A DNA stretch of 64,000 bases, from NCBI RefSeq assembly GCF_003116815.1, contig NZ_QDKQ01000077.1, forward strand, positions 124,001 through 188,000, given 5' to 3'. Each line of letters starts with the position of its first letter. Position 1 is the first letter of the stretch. Both the position numbers and the translations under genes were made by a program. Positions 51,367 to 63,168 of the stretch are shown one piece after another. This DNA comes from Caulobacter endophyticus. GTDB lineage: Bacteria > Pseudomonadota > Alphaproteobacteria > Caulobacterales > Caulobacteraceae. The notes under the pieces were generated by a model. It did not search any database, was not told the origin of the DNA, and was given only the letters and a program-made list of their open reading frames with translations.

Positions 51367-53583
51367 TCAGTATCGGGCCCGCACGTTGAACAGCACCCGG
51401 CGCGGTTCGCCCCAGTAGCCGCCGTTGAAATAGCCGACGTTGCGATAGTACTTCTCGTCGAACAGGTTGGTGACGTTGACGCCGACGCTGACCTTCGGCG
51501 TGAAGGCGTAGCGGACCAGGGCGTCGGCCAGGATGTAGCCGTCCTGGCTGACCCGCGTCGCCGCCAGCACGGGGGCGCCGGCGGAGGTGAAGGCGCCGCT
51601 TGGGGCGTTCATGTTCTGATAGACCTGCGTCTGCCAGCTGACGCCGCCGCCCACCGTCCACTTGCCCAGCTTGTAGGTCGAGTTCAGCTTGACCATGTGC
51701 AGCGGGTTGACGGTGAAGACCCGCGCCCCGGCTTGGTTCTCGTTGTGGGTGTAGGTGTAGCCTCCGGTGACGCTCCAGTTCGGGGTGATCGAGCCGGAAA
51801 CCTCGATCTCGCCGCCCCGGGTTTCGACGCCCTTCACCACGCGATAGGCCGACGAGCCGTCCGGCAGCGAGTTGGCCGGCACGGTCGGGTCCAGCTCGGC
51901 GACGTTGTCCTGCTGCATGTAGAAGCCGTTCACCGAGGCGTAGAGACGCTTGTCGAAGAACTCGGCCTTGATCCCGGCCTCGTAGTTGCCGCCGACCTTG
52001 GGGTCGAGCTGCTTGAAGTCGGCGTCGAACAGGTTCTGCGGCTGGAACACGTCGGCGTAGCTGAAGAAGGCCGTCAGGTTGGTCGACAGGTCATACAGCA
52101 CGCCCACATAGGGCGAGATGCGATCCTGCGAGTAGCGGCCGGTCGTGGTGGTGTGGGCTCCGGTGGTGGTGCTGTAGTTCTCGGTGCGGGTCGACCAGTC
52201 GCTGAAGCGGGCGCCGGCGATCACCTTCAGGCGGTCGGTCGGGTTCAGGCGCACGGCGGCGTATAGGCCGGCCTCGCTGGTCGAGGCGATGCTGCGCGGC
52301 TTGCCGCTGTTGTAGGTGACCGGCCGGCCGATCTCGCCGTCCCAGCTGTAGATGCTGGGGAAGGCCGACAGGCTGTAGGGGCGGCTGGTGATGCCGGCGT
52401 TGATGGTGGCGAGGTCGCGCTCGAAGAAGTTGGCGCCCACGACCAGTTCGTGCTGTCGGCCGAACAGCTGGAAGGGGCCCGAGGCGTAGGCGTCGACCGA
52501 TTCCTCGCGCGTCTCGCTGACCGAATAGGTGTCGGAGATGGTCAGGCCCAGGCCGGTGGTGCGGTCGGCGAAGCCGGTGCTGTTGGAGCCGGCCAGCAGC
52601 AGGCTTTCGGTGTCGGTGGCGCGGTTGTTGTAGGCCAGGCGTCCGACCCAGCCGGCGCCGAACTCGTGCTCAAGTACGGCGAACAGGTTGCGGCTGTCGC
52701 GCTCCCAGCGGTTCCACTTGGCCCCGGCGCTGTAGGAGCGCGGGAATTCGGCTCGCGTGCCATCGCGGAAGAACAGCGGAGCGGCGCTCCAGGCCCCGCC
52801 CTTGGAGTCGGTGCGCAGGTAGTCGGCGCCGACGCGCAGGCGGGTGCGCTCGGTCAGGTCGGCTTCGACCGCACCGTACAGGCTGGGCGAGGTGTCGTGC
52901 TGGAAGCGCACGTAGGACTCGCGGTCGGTATAGGCCCCGACCAGGCGGCCGCGGACCTTGCCGCCGAACGCCACCGGGCCCGAGACGTCGAGCTCGCCGC
53001 GACGATAGTCCCACGAGCCCGCAGACAGGCTGGTGCTGGCGCGGAAGTCCTCGGTAGGACGCTTGCGCACCATGTTGATCGTCGCCGACGGGTCGCCCGC
53101 GCCGGTGACCAGCCCCGTGGCCCCGCGCACCACCTCGATGCGCTCGTAGATCGAGGTGTCGCTCAACACCGAGTTGCCGCCCGCGCCGGTGGTGTACTGG
53201 GTCGGCACGCCGTCGAACTGGAAGTTGGTGATGGCGAAGCCGCGGGCGTTGAACAGCACGCGGTTGGAATCGTACTGCTGGACGTTGACGCCCGGGGTCT
53301 GGGCGAAGACCTCGGCCACGGTGATCAGGTTGAAGTCCTCGATCCGCTGTCGGGTGAAGACGGTCAGCGACTGCGGCGTCTCGCGCAGGCTCAGCGGAAG
53401 CTTGGTGGCGGTGTTGGTGCCCTTGACCTGGTAGCCATCGGTGCGGCCGGTCACCAGCACCGCGTCGACGGTGGTGTCGTCCTGAACGGCTGGTTCCTCG
53501 GCATGGGCGGCGCCCGCCAGCGACAGGGCGGCGACGCTGGCCAGCAGGGAGGCGCGACGGACGGAGCGATGGATAGCGGACAA
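51367..53583 (-). CDS. TonB-dependent siderophore receptor
   Basis: A protein of 738 residues read from a TTG at 53583 with GGAAG upstream; no ATG exists near the signal peptide. Signal about 1-28 (ending GAAHAEE), a TonB box around DAVLVTGRTD, then a FhuE/FoxA/FpvA-like plug (LPLSLRETPQSLTVFTRQRI, FNARGFAITNFQFDGVP) and a barrel ending in VLFNVRARY. There is no STN domain, so it does not itself signal to a FecR-type system. It is the last gene of the DUF3649-PepSY-DUF3325 operon and probably imports a ferric siderophore. Confidence 0.93.
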   Translation of the reverse strand: MSAIHRSVRRASLLASVAALSLAGAAHAEEPAVQDDTTVDAVLVTGRTDGYQVKGTNTATKLPLSLRETPQSLTVFTRQRIEDFNLITVAEVFAQTPGVNVQQYDSNRVLFNARGFAITNFQFDGVPTQYTTGAGGNSVLSDTSIYERIEVVRGATGLVTGAGDPSATINMVRKRPTEDFRASTSLSAGSWDYRRGELDVSGPVAFGGKVRGRLVGAYTDRESYVRFQHDTSPSLYGAVEADLTERTRLRVGADYLRTDSKGGAWSAAPLFFRDGTRAEFPRSYSAGAKWNRWERDSRNLFAVLEHEFGAGWVGRLAYNNRATDTESLLLAGSNSTGFADRTTGLGLTISDTYSVSETREESVDAYASGPFQLFGRQHELVVGANFFERDLATINAGITSRPYSLSAFPSIYSWDGEIGRPVTYNSGKPRSIASTSEAGLYAAVRLNPTDRLKVIAGARFSDWSTRTENYSTTTGAHTTTTGRYSQDRISPYVGVLYDLSTNLTAFFSYADVFQPQNLFDADFKQLDPKVGGNYEAGIKAEFFDKRLYASVNGFYMQQDNVAELDPTVPANSLPDGSSAYRVVKGVETRGGEIEVSGSITPNWSVTGGYTYTHNENQAGARVFTVNPLHMVKLNSTYKLGKWTVGGGVSWQTQVYQNMNAPSGAFTSAGAPVLAATRVSQDGYILADALVRYAFTPKVSVGVNVTNLFDEKYYRNVGYFNGGYWGEPRRVLFNVRARY

Positions 53584-53645
53584 GGCAGGTCTTCCTTCGG
53601 ATGGTGCAGGAAAGCGCCGACGCTGGGCCGGCGGAAAGTCGGGGG

Positions 53646-53921
53646 TCAGGGCTTGGCGCGCGGCCACCAGGTGTGGGCCAGCAGCACCGGGGCGGCGGCC
53701 GTGGTCAGCAGGCCCAGCCACCCGATGACGCCCCACGCCAGGCCCCAGGCGGCCAGCGAGGCGGCGAGGCCCAGCGCCAGTCCCGACCAGCCGGCGAGCT
53801 TGAGCCCCAGGCGACGCCGGGACGCCAGCGGGCCGCCGACGAGGGCCGCGTGATGGCGCGGCATGGCCAGCGACAGGGCCGCAAAGCCGCCCATGCAGAA
53901 CAGGAAGGCCAGCAACGTCAC
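53646..53921 (-). CDS. DUF3325-like small membrane protein
   Basis: A protein of 91 residues from a GTG at 53921 overlapping the PepSY stop by 4 nt. Three hydrophobic segments (about 1-20, 38-60 and 62-83) and the SLAMPRHHAALVG turn, typical of DUF3325, are visible. In other bacteria DUF3649, a PepSY protein and DUF3325 accompany siderophore TonB receptors, as here. The molecular role is unknown. Confidence 0.8.
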   Translation of the reverse strand: MTLLAFLFCMGGFAALSLAMPRHHAALVGGPLASRRRLGLKLAGWSGLALGLAASLAAWGLAWGVIGWLGLLTTAAAPVLLAHTWWPRAKP

Positions 53922-55546
53922 GCCTCGACCTCCTCGGGCTGGCGGGCGGCCATCGGCTGGGCGGCGTTCGGTGCGGTAGGTGCGGGCCTGGGCGTGCGGA
54001 CCTTGGGGACGGCCGGCCTGTGACGGGCGACGCCGAAGGCCATGGCCGCGAAGGCCGCGCCCAACCCCAGCAAGACGAGGTCCATGACCGCCATGGACAT
54101 GTCGCCAGCCATGAGGCTGGAGACGATCCCGCGCTGGGTGGCGACCAGGTTGAACGCCGGCAGGCCCGCCAGCAGCACGGCGGTCAGGGCCAACTGCTCG
54201 ATCCAGCCCCGGCGCGGGGGCCGCGCGAAGCCGTGCAGCAGCAGCCCGCTCCAGGCGATGAACATGACGTGGACCTCCCAGTCGCCGCGCCCGGCCATGC
54301 CCGTGGGCAGCAGGCGGTTGGCCCACAGGAAGACGGCCATGGCGGCGGGCAGGCCGGCGATGGCGCCGATGTTCAGCCGCTCGACCAGGCGGAAGCCGAA
54401 GTGCGGGCGCGAGGGATCGGCCAGCTTCTGGCGGCGCTTGGCGATCCAGAGCACGAGGCCCGTCGCCACCATCGCCGTGCCGGCCAGGCCCGACAGGAAG
54501 AACAGCCAGCGCAAGGTCATGGGTGCGAAACGGCCGGCGTGCAGGCCGATCATGCCGCCCCGGGCGATCATGCCGCTGGAGCTCGGCGCGACCTGCGAGC
54601 GGATCTGGCCGGTGACGCCCTCGAAGACGATTTCCCAGCGGCCGTCGACCAGGGTGTCGCTGGCCCGGCGGGTAAGCGTGATGCGTGCGGCCACATCGTT
54701 GGGCGCGTCGATGCGGATCAGTCCTGCATGGCCGCCTTCCCAGGCCCGCTCAGCCGTCTTCAGCACCGCGCCGATGTCAGCCAGGGCCGCGGCCTCGCCG
54801 GTCGGTTTCACCGGCTTGGCCCGGGTGATGCTTTGCGCGTAGTAGGCCGTCTTGCTGGGATAGTTAGCCGCCACGCCCCAGGGCACGTACAGCACCATCA
54901 GGGTGACCAGCCCGGTGTAGGTGATCATGGCGTGGAACGGCAGGGCCAGCACCGCCAGGGCGTTGTGGCCGTCCAGCCAGCTGCGCTGGCCCTTGCCCGG
55001 CCGGAAAGTGAAGAAGTCTGCGAAGATCTTCTTGTGGGTGATAACGCCGCTGACGATCGCCACCAGCATGAACATGGCGCAGAAGCCTGCGACCCATCGA
55101 CCCCAGATCACCGGCACGTAGCGCAGGTCGAAATGCAGCCGGTAGAAGACGTCGCCGCCCTCGGTGTCGCGAGGCTGGACGACCTTCCCGTCGGGGCCGA
55201 TAGTCACTGCGTTGGGGTCGACGCCCCGACGGGGCGCCGGCCTGGCCTTTTCTCGGAAGGTCGCCGTTGCGCCGCTGGCCCGCTCGTCGGGCAGGGCGAT
55301 CGACCAGCTGGCGGCCTTGGGTGCGACGGTCTGAAGATGGGCGATCGCGCCGCGCGCCACGGTCTCGACATCGTGGGTCGCGCCGATCTCCGGCTGGGTC
55401 CAGCGGGTGATCTCTTCGCGCCAATAGCTGACCGCGCCGCTGAGAAAGATCAGATACAGGATCCAGCCGACCAGCAGGCCGGTCCAGGTGTGCAGGCCGG
55501 CCTGCGACTGGCGAAAGCCCTGGGCCTTGGGCGTCTTGCCGTTCAT
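53918..55546 (-). CDS. PepSY-associated transmembrane protein, putative ferrisiderophore reductase
   Basis: A protein of 542 residues of the PepSY_TM family. It opens FRQSQAGLHTWTGLLVGWIL, then has PepSY regions and further helices with conserved His: THKKIFADFFTFRPGKGQRS, LDGHNALAVLALPFHAMITYTGL and MIGLHAGRFA. Such proteins (FoxB/FsrB-like) reduce ferric siderophores in the inner membrane using haem-like electron transfer, which is family knowledge and not shown here. It overlaps both neighbours by 4 nt. Confidence 0.92.
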   Translation of the reverse strand: MNGKTPKAQGFRQSQAGLHTWTGLLVGWILYLIFLSGAVSYWREEITRWTQPEIGATHDVETVARGAIAHLQTVAPKAASWSIALPDERASGATATFREKARPAPRRGVDPNAVTIGPDGKVVQPRDTEGGDVFYRLHFDLRYVPVIWGRWVAGFCAMFMLVAIVSGVITHKKIFADFFTFRPGKGQRSWLDGHNALAVLALPFHAMITYTGLVTLMVLYVPWGVAANYPSKTAYYAQSITRAKPVKPTGEAAALADIGAVLKTAERAWEGGHAGLIRIDAPNDVAARITLTRRASDTLVDGRWEIVFEGVTGQIRSQVAPSSSGMIARGGMIGLHAGRFAPMTLRWLFFLSGLAGTAMVATGLVLWIAKRRQKLADPSRPHFGFRLVERLNIGAIAGLPAAMAVFLWANRLLPTGMAGRGDWEVHVMFIAWSGLLLHGFARPPRRGWIEQLALTAVLLAGLPAFNLVATQRGIVSSLMAGDMSMAVMDLVLLGLGAAFAAMAFGVARHRPAVPKVRTPRPAPTAPNAAQPMAARQPEEVEA

Positions 55547-55866
55547 GCCGCCCACCGGGCGAGGAGGCCGGCGGCGAGGCCGATCGCCAGCATCACCGCG
55601 CCCGCGCGAAGGGCGCTGCGGGCGGCGAAGGTCCAGACGACCAGGCACGCATAAATCGCGAACGAGAGCATTGTCGCCCAGAGCGTACGGTCGAGAGCCT
55701 CGCCGGGCAGAACCCGCGCCAGCAGCATCGTGCAGGCGGCCATCACCGCGTAGCCGCCTGGGGCGGCCAGCACGATGCGGGCGATCAGGTCGAAGACGCC
55801 GCGCCAGTCCGTTTTCCGTTGCAGCCCAACGCCCGTCGCGTTCACGTCCGATATCCCGAAAGCCAT
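55543..55866 (-). CDS. DUF3649-like small membrane protein
   Basis: A protein of 107 residues from the ATG at 55866 with three hydrophobic helices. LIARIVLAAPGGYAVMAACT and the SFAIYACLVVWTFAARS segment fit DUF3649. It is the first gene of the iron operon and overlaps the PepSY gene by 4 nt. The divergent promoter region holds AraC-type sites. Confidence 0.82.
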   Translation of the reverse strand: MAFGISDVNATGVGLQRKTDWRGVFDLIARIVLAAPGGYAVMAACTMLLARVLPGEALDRTLWATMLSFAIYACLVVWTFAARSALRAGAVMLAIGLAAGLLARWAA

Positions 55867-55899
55867 GGTTTTGCTTTCGGTGCGCCTATCGGTATTGAG

Positions 55900-55968
55900 A
55901 GGCAGTCGCAACGAAGTGGTCGGGTTTTGGCCCGATCGTGCAATATATCGACCCGTTCGCGACTGCCT
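55900..55968. promoter_or_regulatory. Inverted repeat AGGCAGTCGC in the divergent iron promoter
   Basis: AGGCAGTCGC at 55900-55909 and its exact reverse complement GCGACTGCCT at 55959-55968 flank 49 nt in the 109-nt gap between the iron operon and its AraC gene. Between them lies TCGGG-TTTTGG-CCCGA and an AT-rich ATATAT core. Two identical half-sites in opposite orientation, one for each promoter, fit control of both sides by the AraC protein. Confidence 0.55.
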
Positions 55969-55975
55969 TTGGTTC

Positions 55976-56848
55976 ATGCCTCTGGCCGAAACTCGGCCTG
56001 CACAGAGAAGCCCCGAGACTACGTTGCCCGCAGACCTGCCCGAGCCTCCCGTCGACAAGAGCAGCTCCGATCACCCGCCCTTGCGTCCTGTGGTGGGATT
56101 TCATGGCCGCCAGTCCAAGGGCTACTACGATCCGCCGCACGTCCACGACCGGGCGCAGTTCTCGTATCGGCTGGAGGGCGTGGCGGCGGTGCGGGCAGGG
56201 GGAGAGGCGATCATCCTGCCGCCGGGGCGCGGCGTGTGGATCCCGGCGGGCCTGCGCCACGAGGTCAGCTGCCGGGGACCGGCCGCCTACAACGTGCTCT
56301 ACGTGACCAACGCGGCTGCGCCCCAGCCCGACGGCCTGCGGGTCATCGACATCACGCCGTTCCTGCATGCCCTGGTCGAGGAGTTCCTGACCCTCGACCC
56401 CGGCTACGATGAGGCCGGACGCGAAGGCGACATCGTCCGTCTGATGCTGGGCGAGATCACGCGCGCGCCGCCCTCCACCGAGGCCGGGCCGCGCCTGCCC
56501 GCGGACGCCCGGCTGCAGAGGGTGTGCGCGTCGCTGCGGCGCGATCCGGCCGACAGTCGCGACATCGACGCCTGGGCCGACCAGGCGGGCATGAGCCGGC
56601 GCACCTTCACCCGCAACTTCCGGGAAGAGACGGGCATGAGCTTCGTGGCCTGGCGCCAGCAGCTGCGCATGACCCAGGCGGCCGCCTTGCTGAGCGCCGG
56701 CCAGTCGGCGACCCAGGTCGCGCAGGGGCTGGGCTTCTCCTCGCTCAGCGCCTTCACCACGTTGTTTCGCAGGTCGTTCGGCCTGTCGCCGCGCCGCTAT
56801 GCCGAACGATTGGAGCCGTCGATCATAGGCCGCGCCGGTCAGGGCTAG
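55976..56848 (+). CDS. AraC-family regulator with cupin sensor domain
   Basis: A protein of 290 residues. The N-terminal cupin (about 35-130) has YYDPPHVHDRAQFSYRLEG and PPGRGVWIPAGLRHEV, and the C-terminal two helix-turn-helix units are in AGMSRRTFTRNFREETGMSF and LGFSSLSAFTTLFRRSFGLS. It is divergent from the siderophore-receptor operon and likely activates it in response to a metal chelate or other small ligand. The ATG at 55976 is not preceded by a strong ribosome-binding site, so the exact start is uncertain. Confidence 0.91.
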   Translation: MPLAETRPAQRSPETTLPADLPEPPVDKSSSDHPPLRPVVGFHGRQSKGYYDPPHVHDRAQFSYRLEGVAAVRAGGEAIILPPGRGVWIPAGLRHEVSCRGPAAYNVLYVTNAAAPQPDGLRVIDITPFLHALVEEFLTLDPGYDEAGREGDIVRLMLGEITRAPPSTEAGPRLPADARLQRVCASLRRDPADSRDIDAWADQAGMSRRTFTRNFREETGMSFVAWRQQLRMTQAAALLSAGQSATQVAQGLGFSSLSAFTTLFRRSFGLSPRRYAERLEPSIIGRAGQG

Positions 56849-56949
56849 GCTCCTTCCCAAACCATCGTTCGTTTTTCTATGGGAGCGCTATCGGCGCGGC
56901 TTGACGCGCCGCGCGGAAGAAGCGCGGACTGTCTCGTCGGGGAGGGCGA

Positions 56950-59079
56950 ATGGTGTCGGTTTCGGGCGGGCTGTCACTGCTGCAGGCGATCCTCGCGCCG
57001 CTGGCGGCGTACGAGGCGAGCGAGGTCATAGTGACCGCGCAGCGACGCCGCGAACGCCATCAGGACGTTCCGATCACCTTGTCCGTCGTGGGGCAGGACG
57101 ATCTGGCGCGCCGCGGCGCCCGCGACCTTTCCGACCTGGTCGGCGCTATGCCGGCTCTGTCGATCACCGGCTTCACCGGGGGCAACGCCAGCAACCTGGT
57201 CTCGATCCGGGGCGTGGCCGGCCAGGTGCTGCCGATCGGCTCGGGCCAGCCGGTGGCGATCTATCTTGACGGCGTCTACCTGTCGCGCCCCGACGCAGCC
57301 TTCTTCGGGCTCGACGACGTGGAGCGGATCGAGGTGCTGCGCGGGCCGCAGGGCGCGCTCTACGGCCGCAACGCCACCGCCGGCGCGATCAACATCATCA
57401 CGCGCATGCCCGGCTCGGTCGTCCAGGGCGGCGGCGAGGTTCGCGTTGGAAACCTCGAGGCGATCTCAGCGCGGGGATCGGTCAGCACGCCGCTGTCTGA
57501 GACCTTGTCCGGCGGTCTGTCGGGAAGCTACCTCCGCCATGACGGCGCGATCAGCAACAGCGTCACCGGCGATCGGCTGGACGGCCGCGACGCCCGCACC
57601 GTCCGTGGCCAGCTTCGCTATCGCTCGGCGGATCGTCGTTTCGACGCGGTTTTCTCGGGCGATCTCACGCGTGATCGCGCGACGCCCGTCTTCAAGAACG
57701 GTTACGCCCCCTCAGGCGCCTTCGTCGGGATCGGCGATCCGGACGTGTTCTCCAGCGATGTGGCCAGCCAGGCCCGCACCGTCCGCCTGACGAAGAACAA
57801 TGGTGTGACGCTGACCCTTACCCACCAACTGCTGGAGACGTTCGAGCTGGTTTCGATCACCAGCTGGCGCGACCTCGACTCCACCGTGGTCTATGACGCA
57901 GACGCTTCGGCCGCCTCGGCGCTGCTCACGGGCGCGACCAATCACAGCGCCACGTTCAGCCAGGAGGTGCGGGGCGTCTTCACGGGCCGTCGTATCCGCG
58001 CCACCGTGGGCGCCAGCCTGTTCAATGAACGGGCGCGCTATGGCCTTTCCACCGGGACGCCGGCCACGCCGCCCTGCTTCAATCATCTGGTCGACCGCAG
58101 CGAGCTCGCGGCCTGGGCGGGCTTCGGTCAGGTCGAGGTCGATCTGACCGATCGCCTGACGCTGGTCACTGGGTTGCGCCATGACCGCGAAAGCCGTGAC
58201 TTCACGATCGATTATCGCGGGGCGCCTGTTCCTGGCCAGCTGCTGTCTGGGAAGGTGAGGGATTCCGTGCTGATCCCGAGCCTTGGCCTGTCGTATCGCG
58301 CCAGCGTCGACCTGCTGCTCTACGCCAAGGCTGGTCGCGGCTATCAGCCGCCGGGCTTCAATTTCGCGCCGGGGGCGGCGACCACGGTCGCCAACACCTT
58401 CCGGCCGGAGACCCTCTGGGCCTACGAGGCGGGCGGCAAGGCTCAGTTGATGGACCGCCGCGTCGCCATCGACGCCGCAGCCTTCTTCTACGAGTACAGC
58501 GACATCCAGATCCGCAGCACGATCGGCCTGGGGCTCACGCGGGTGGACAACGCCGCCTCGGCGCGGCTGGCGGGCATGGAGGCGAGCATCGCCGCCAGGC
58601 TGCCGCGCGGCTTTTCGATCCGCGCGCATGGCGCCTATCTGTACGCGCGCTACCGTACCTTCTGCCAGGCGATCAGCGCCGGCGATCCGCAAGGCGCCGA
58701 CCCGTTCTGCGCGCCCGGACGGGCCGACCGCTCCGGCAATCGCCTCAACCTGGCGCCACGCTGGTCGGCAGGCCTGGGGCTGGAGTACGTCCGCCAACTG
58801 AGCGCCGGCCAGCTGTCGGCCAGTCTCGCCTTCGAGGCTTCCAGCAGCGTCTTCTACGTCGGCGCCGCCAACGAGCCGCAGTTGCGCGCAAGGGCGTGGG
58901 GCATGCTCGGCGGGGAGGCGGCTTTCCAGGTGAACGGCGGTCCCGAGGTGTTCGTTTACGGCCGCAACCTGACCGACGAGCGGTTTCTGTCGTTCGCCGC
59001 ACGGGTCGCACCGGCCTCGGCCTTCCTGGTGTTGAACGACCCCAGGACCTGCGGCGCCGGGATTCGATATCGCTTCTGA
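56950..59079 (+). CDS. TonB-dependent receptor
   Basis: A protein of 709 residues. The TonB box SEVIVTAQRRRERHQDVPI and plug (DLVGAMPALSITGF, VAIYLDGVYLSRPDAAFFGL, IEVLRGPQGALYGRNATAGA) are the form common in sphingomonads and Caulobacter. The barrel ends GAGIRYRF. The N-terminal signal is atypical: MVSVSGGLSLLQAILAPLAA has no basic residues, so export may be inefficient or the true start may differ. GGGGAGGGCGA precedes the ATG. No substrate can be read from the sequence; the downstream regulator, MFS and VOC genes may belong to the same system. Confidence 0.9.
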   Translation: MVSVSGGLSLLQAILAPLAAYEASEVIVTAQRRRERHQDVPITLSVVGQDDLARRGARDLSDLVGAMPALSITGFTGGNASNLVSIRGVAGQVLPIGSGQPVAIYLDGVYLSRPDAAFFGLDDVERIEVLRGPQGALYGRNATAGAINIITRMPGSVVQGGGEVRVGNLEAISARGSVSTPLSETLSGGLSGSYLRHDGAISNSVTGDRLDGRDARTVRGQLRYRSADRRFDAVFSGDLTRDRATPVFKNGYAPSGAFVGIGDPDVFSSDVASQARTVRLTKNNGVTLTLTHQLLETFELVSITSWRDLDSTVVYDADASAASALLTGATNHSATFSQEVRGVFTGRRIRATVGASLFNERARYGLSTGTPATPPCFNHLVDRSELAAWAGFGQVEVDLTDRLTLVTGLRHDRESRDFTIDYRGAPVPGQLLSGKVRDSVLIPSLGLSYRASVDLLLYAKAGRGYQPPGFNFAPGAATTVANTFRPETLWAYEAGGKAQLMDRRVAIDAAAFFYEYSDIQIRSTIGLGLTRVDNAASARLAGMEASIAARLPRGFSIRAHGAYLYARYRTFCQAISAGDPQGADPFCAPGRADRSGNRLNLAPRWSAGLGLEYVRQLSAGQLSASLAFEASSSVFYVGAANEPQLRARAWGMLGGEAAFQVNGGPEVFVYGRNLTDERFLSFAARVAPASAFLVLNDPRTCGAGIRYRF

Positions 59080-59144
59080 AGCGGTTTGCGGTAGATGTCC
59101 CGTAACGCTGGTCACTGGGGCGGTCTGGCGGCGCGGAGGCGACT

Positions 59145-61691
<2,547 letters not shown>

Positions 61692-61700
61692 TCGCTGCGC

Positions 61701-63014
61701 TCAGGTCCGTAACCGCCCCTGGAGCGTGCGGAGACGGTCGAAGGCCGACGGCCAGATCACCAGCAGCGCCAGCAAGGCGGCCCCCACGCTGATCGCGCTC
61801 ATCGCCGGTTGCAGCGCGGTTTCACCGCCGAAGACGTGCTGGGCGACCAGCGGCACGAGCGTGGGGCCAAGGCCGATCCCGACCAGGGCGGTCACGGCCA
61901 GCGACAGGGCCACTGTCGTCGCGCGCATTTCGTTGGGCACGCTTTCCTGCATCACCACGTGGCCGATCACATAGCCGCTGATCGAGCCCAGCGCCCAGAT
62001 CGCGAAGGAAAGAGCGATCTGCCCGCCTGTCTGCGCGAAAAGCGTCGAGACCGCGCCGGCCAGGGCCAGCAGATAGCAAGCCAGCAGCAGCGCGATGCGA
62101 GACGGCGCGCCCCAGCGCTGCGCCAGGCGGTCGGACAGAGCGCCGCCCGCCACCGACGCCACGACCCCGCTCGCCGTCAGCGACAGGCCGACCAGGCCGC
62201 CGGCCTCCAGCGCCGTCATGCCGTGGCTGCGCTGGAGCAGGGTGGGCAGCCAGGCGATCAGGGCATAGTCGCCCACGCCCAGCGCGCCCTTCACCAGGCA
62301 GACGCGCAGCACCATCCCGTTGTCGGCGGCCAGGCGGCTCAGGACGCCGGAGATGGCGATCAGTCCTGCGCTGTGACGGCGCATGGGTTCGCGGATCAGG
62401 AAGAGCAGGGGGAGCAGGAGGAAGCCCGGCAGCCCCGCCAGGACCAGCAACTGGCGCCACGACGCCAGCAAGGCGATGCCGGGCGCCCAGGCGAACCATC
62501 CGGCTTCGATCCAGCCCAGCAGCACCCCGCCGAGGAAAAGGGCCGAGCCGGCGCCGAAGGTCGCGCCCAGCGAAAAGACGCCGAGGGCCAGCCCCCGGCG
62601 TCGCGGCGAGAAGCTGTCGACGATCAGCGACGCCGCCGCCGGCACCAGCGCCGCTTCGCCCAGGCCCACCGCGATCCGCGCGGCGAGGAAACTCCAGAAG
62701 TCGCCCGCCAGGCCGCAGGCGATCGTGGCCGCAGACCACAGCGCCAGACCGCCGGCTATCAGGTTGCGACGATTGACGCGGTCGGCCAGGCGCCCGGCAG
62801 GCAGTCCGGCGAGGGCGAAGATCACAGCGAAGCCCGCGCCCTGGAGCAGGCTGATGTCGAGGTCGGTCAGTCGAAGATCGGCCCGGATCGGATCGACGAC
62901 CAGATTGATGATCAGCCGGTCGGTGAGCGACAGCAGCAGGGCGGCGCATAGGAGGGCGACGGCGCACCAGCCCGCAGCCGAAGACCCCACGCCGCCGTTC
63001 GTCTGTCCGTCCAT
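61701..63014 (-). CDS. MFS transporter, spinster-like
   Basis: A protein of 437 residues with twelve membrane helices. LLLSLTDRLIINLVVDPIRA opens helix one, GRLADRVNRRNLIAGGLALW is the helix 2-3 motif, and GLGEAALVPAAASLIVDSFS is motif C-like text, common to the sphingomonad/Caulobacter spinster-like MFS carriers that often adjoin TonB receptors. It probably carries an organic acid or aromatic through the inner membrane. It faces the regulator gene tail to tail (9-nt gap) and is divergent from the VOC gene. Confidence 0.91.
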   Translation of the reverse strand: MDGQTNGGVGSSAAGWCAVALLCAALLLSLTDRLIINLVVDPIRADLRLTDLDISLLQGAGFAVIFALAGLPAGRLADRVNRRNLIAGGLALWSAATIACGLAGDFWSFLAARIAVGLGEAALVPAAASLIVDSFSPRRRGLALGVFSLGATFGAGSALFLGGVLLGWIEAGWFAWAPGIALLASWRQLLVLAGLPGFLLLPLLFLIREPMRRHSAGLIAISGVLSRLAADNGMVLRVCLVKGALGVGDYALIAWLPTLLQRSHGMTALEAGGLVGLSLTASGVVASVAGGALSDRLAQRWGAPSRIALLLACYLLALAGAVSTLFAQTGGQIALSFAIWALGSISGYVIGHVVMQESVPNEMRATTVALSLAVTALVGIGLGPTLVPLVAQHVFGGETALQPAMSAISVGAALLALLVIWPSAFDRLRTLQGRLRT

Positions 63015-63168
63015 GGCGGGGATGATTGCCCTCTATCCCGGCCAAGCTCCAGAGCCCAGGGACGCGATTAACCGCGCTTAACTCGCCAAACGCCGCTCTT
63101 CGGCCCAATCGTCCTGACAGGGCGCCGCCCCTTCAGCGATCGAAAAATCAGGGACCAGGAGACCGACG

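Noticed and set aside
52450..53853. Rightward 467-codon open frame
   Set aside because: It is antisense to the siderophore receptor gene; no signal, domain or ribosome-binding site.
54020..55654. Rightward 544-codon open frame
   Set aside because: It is antisense to the PepSY membrane protein gene; full of His/Gln/Gly with no hydrophobic or motif structure.
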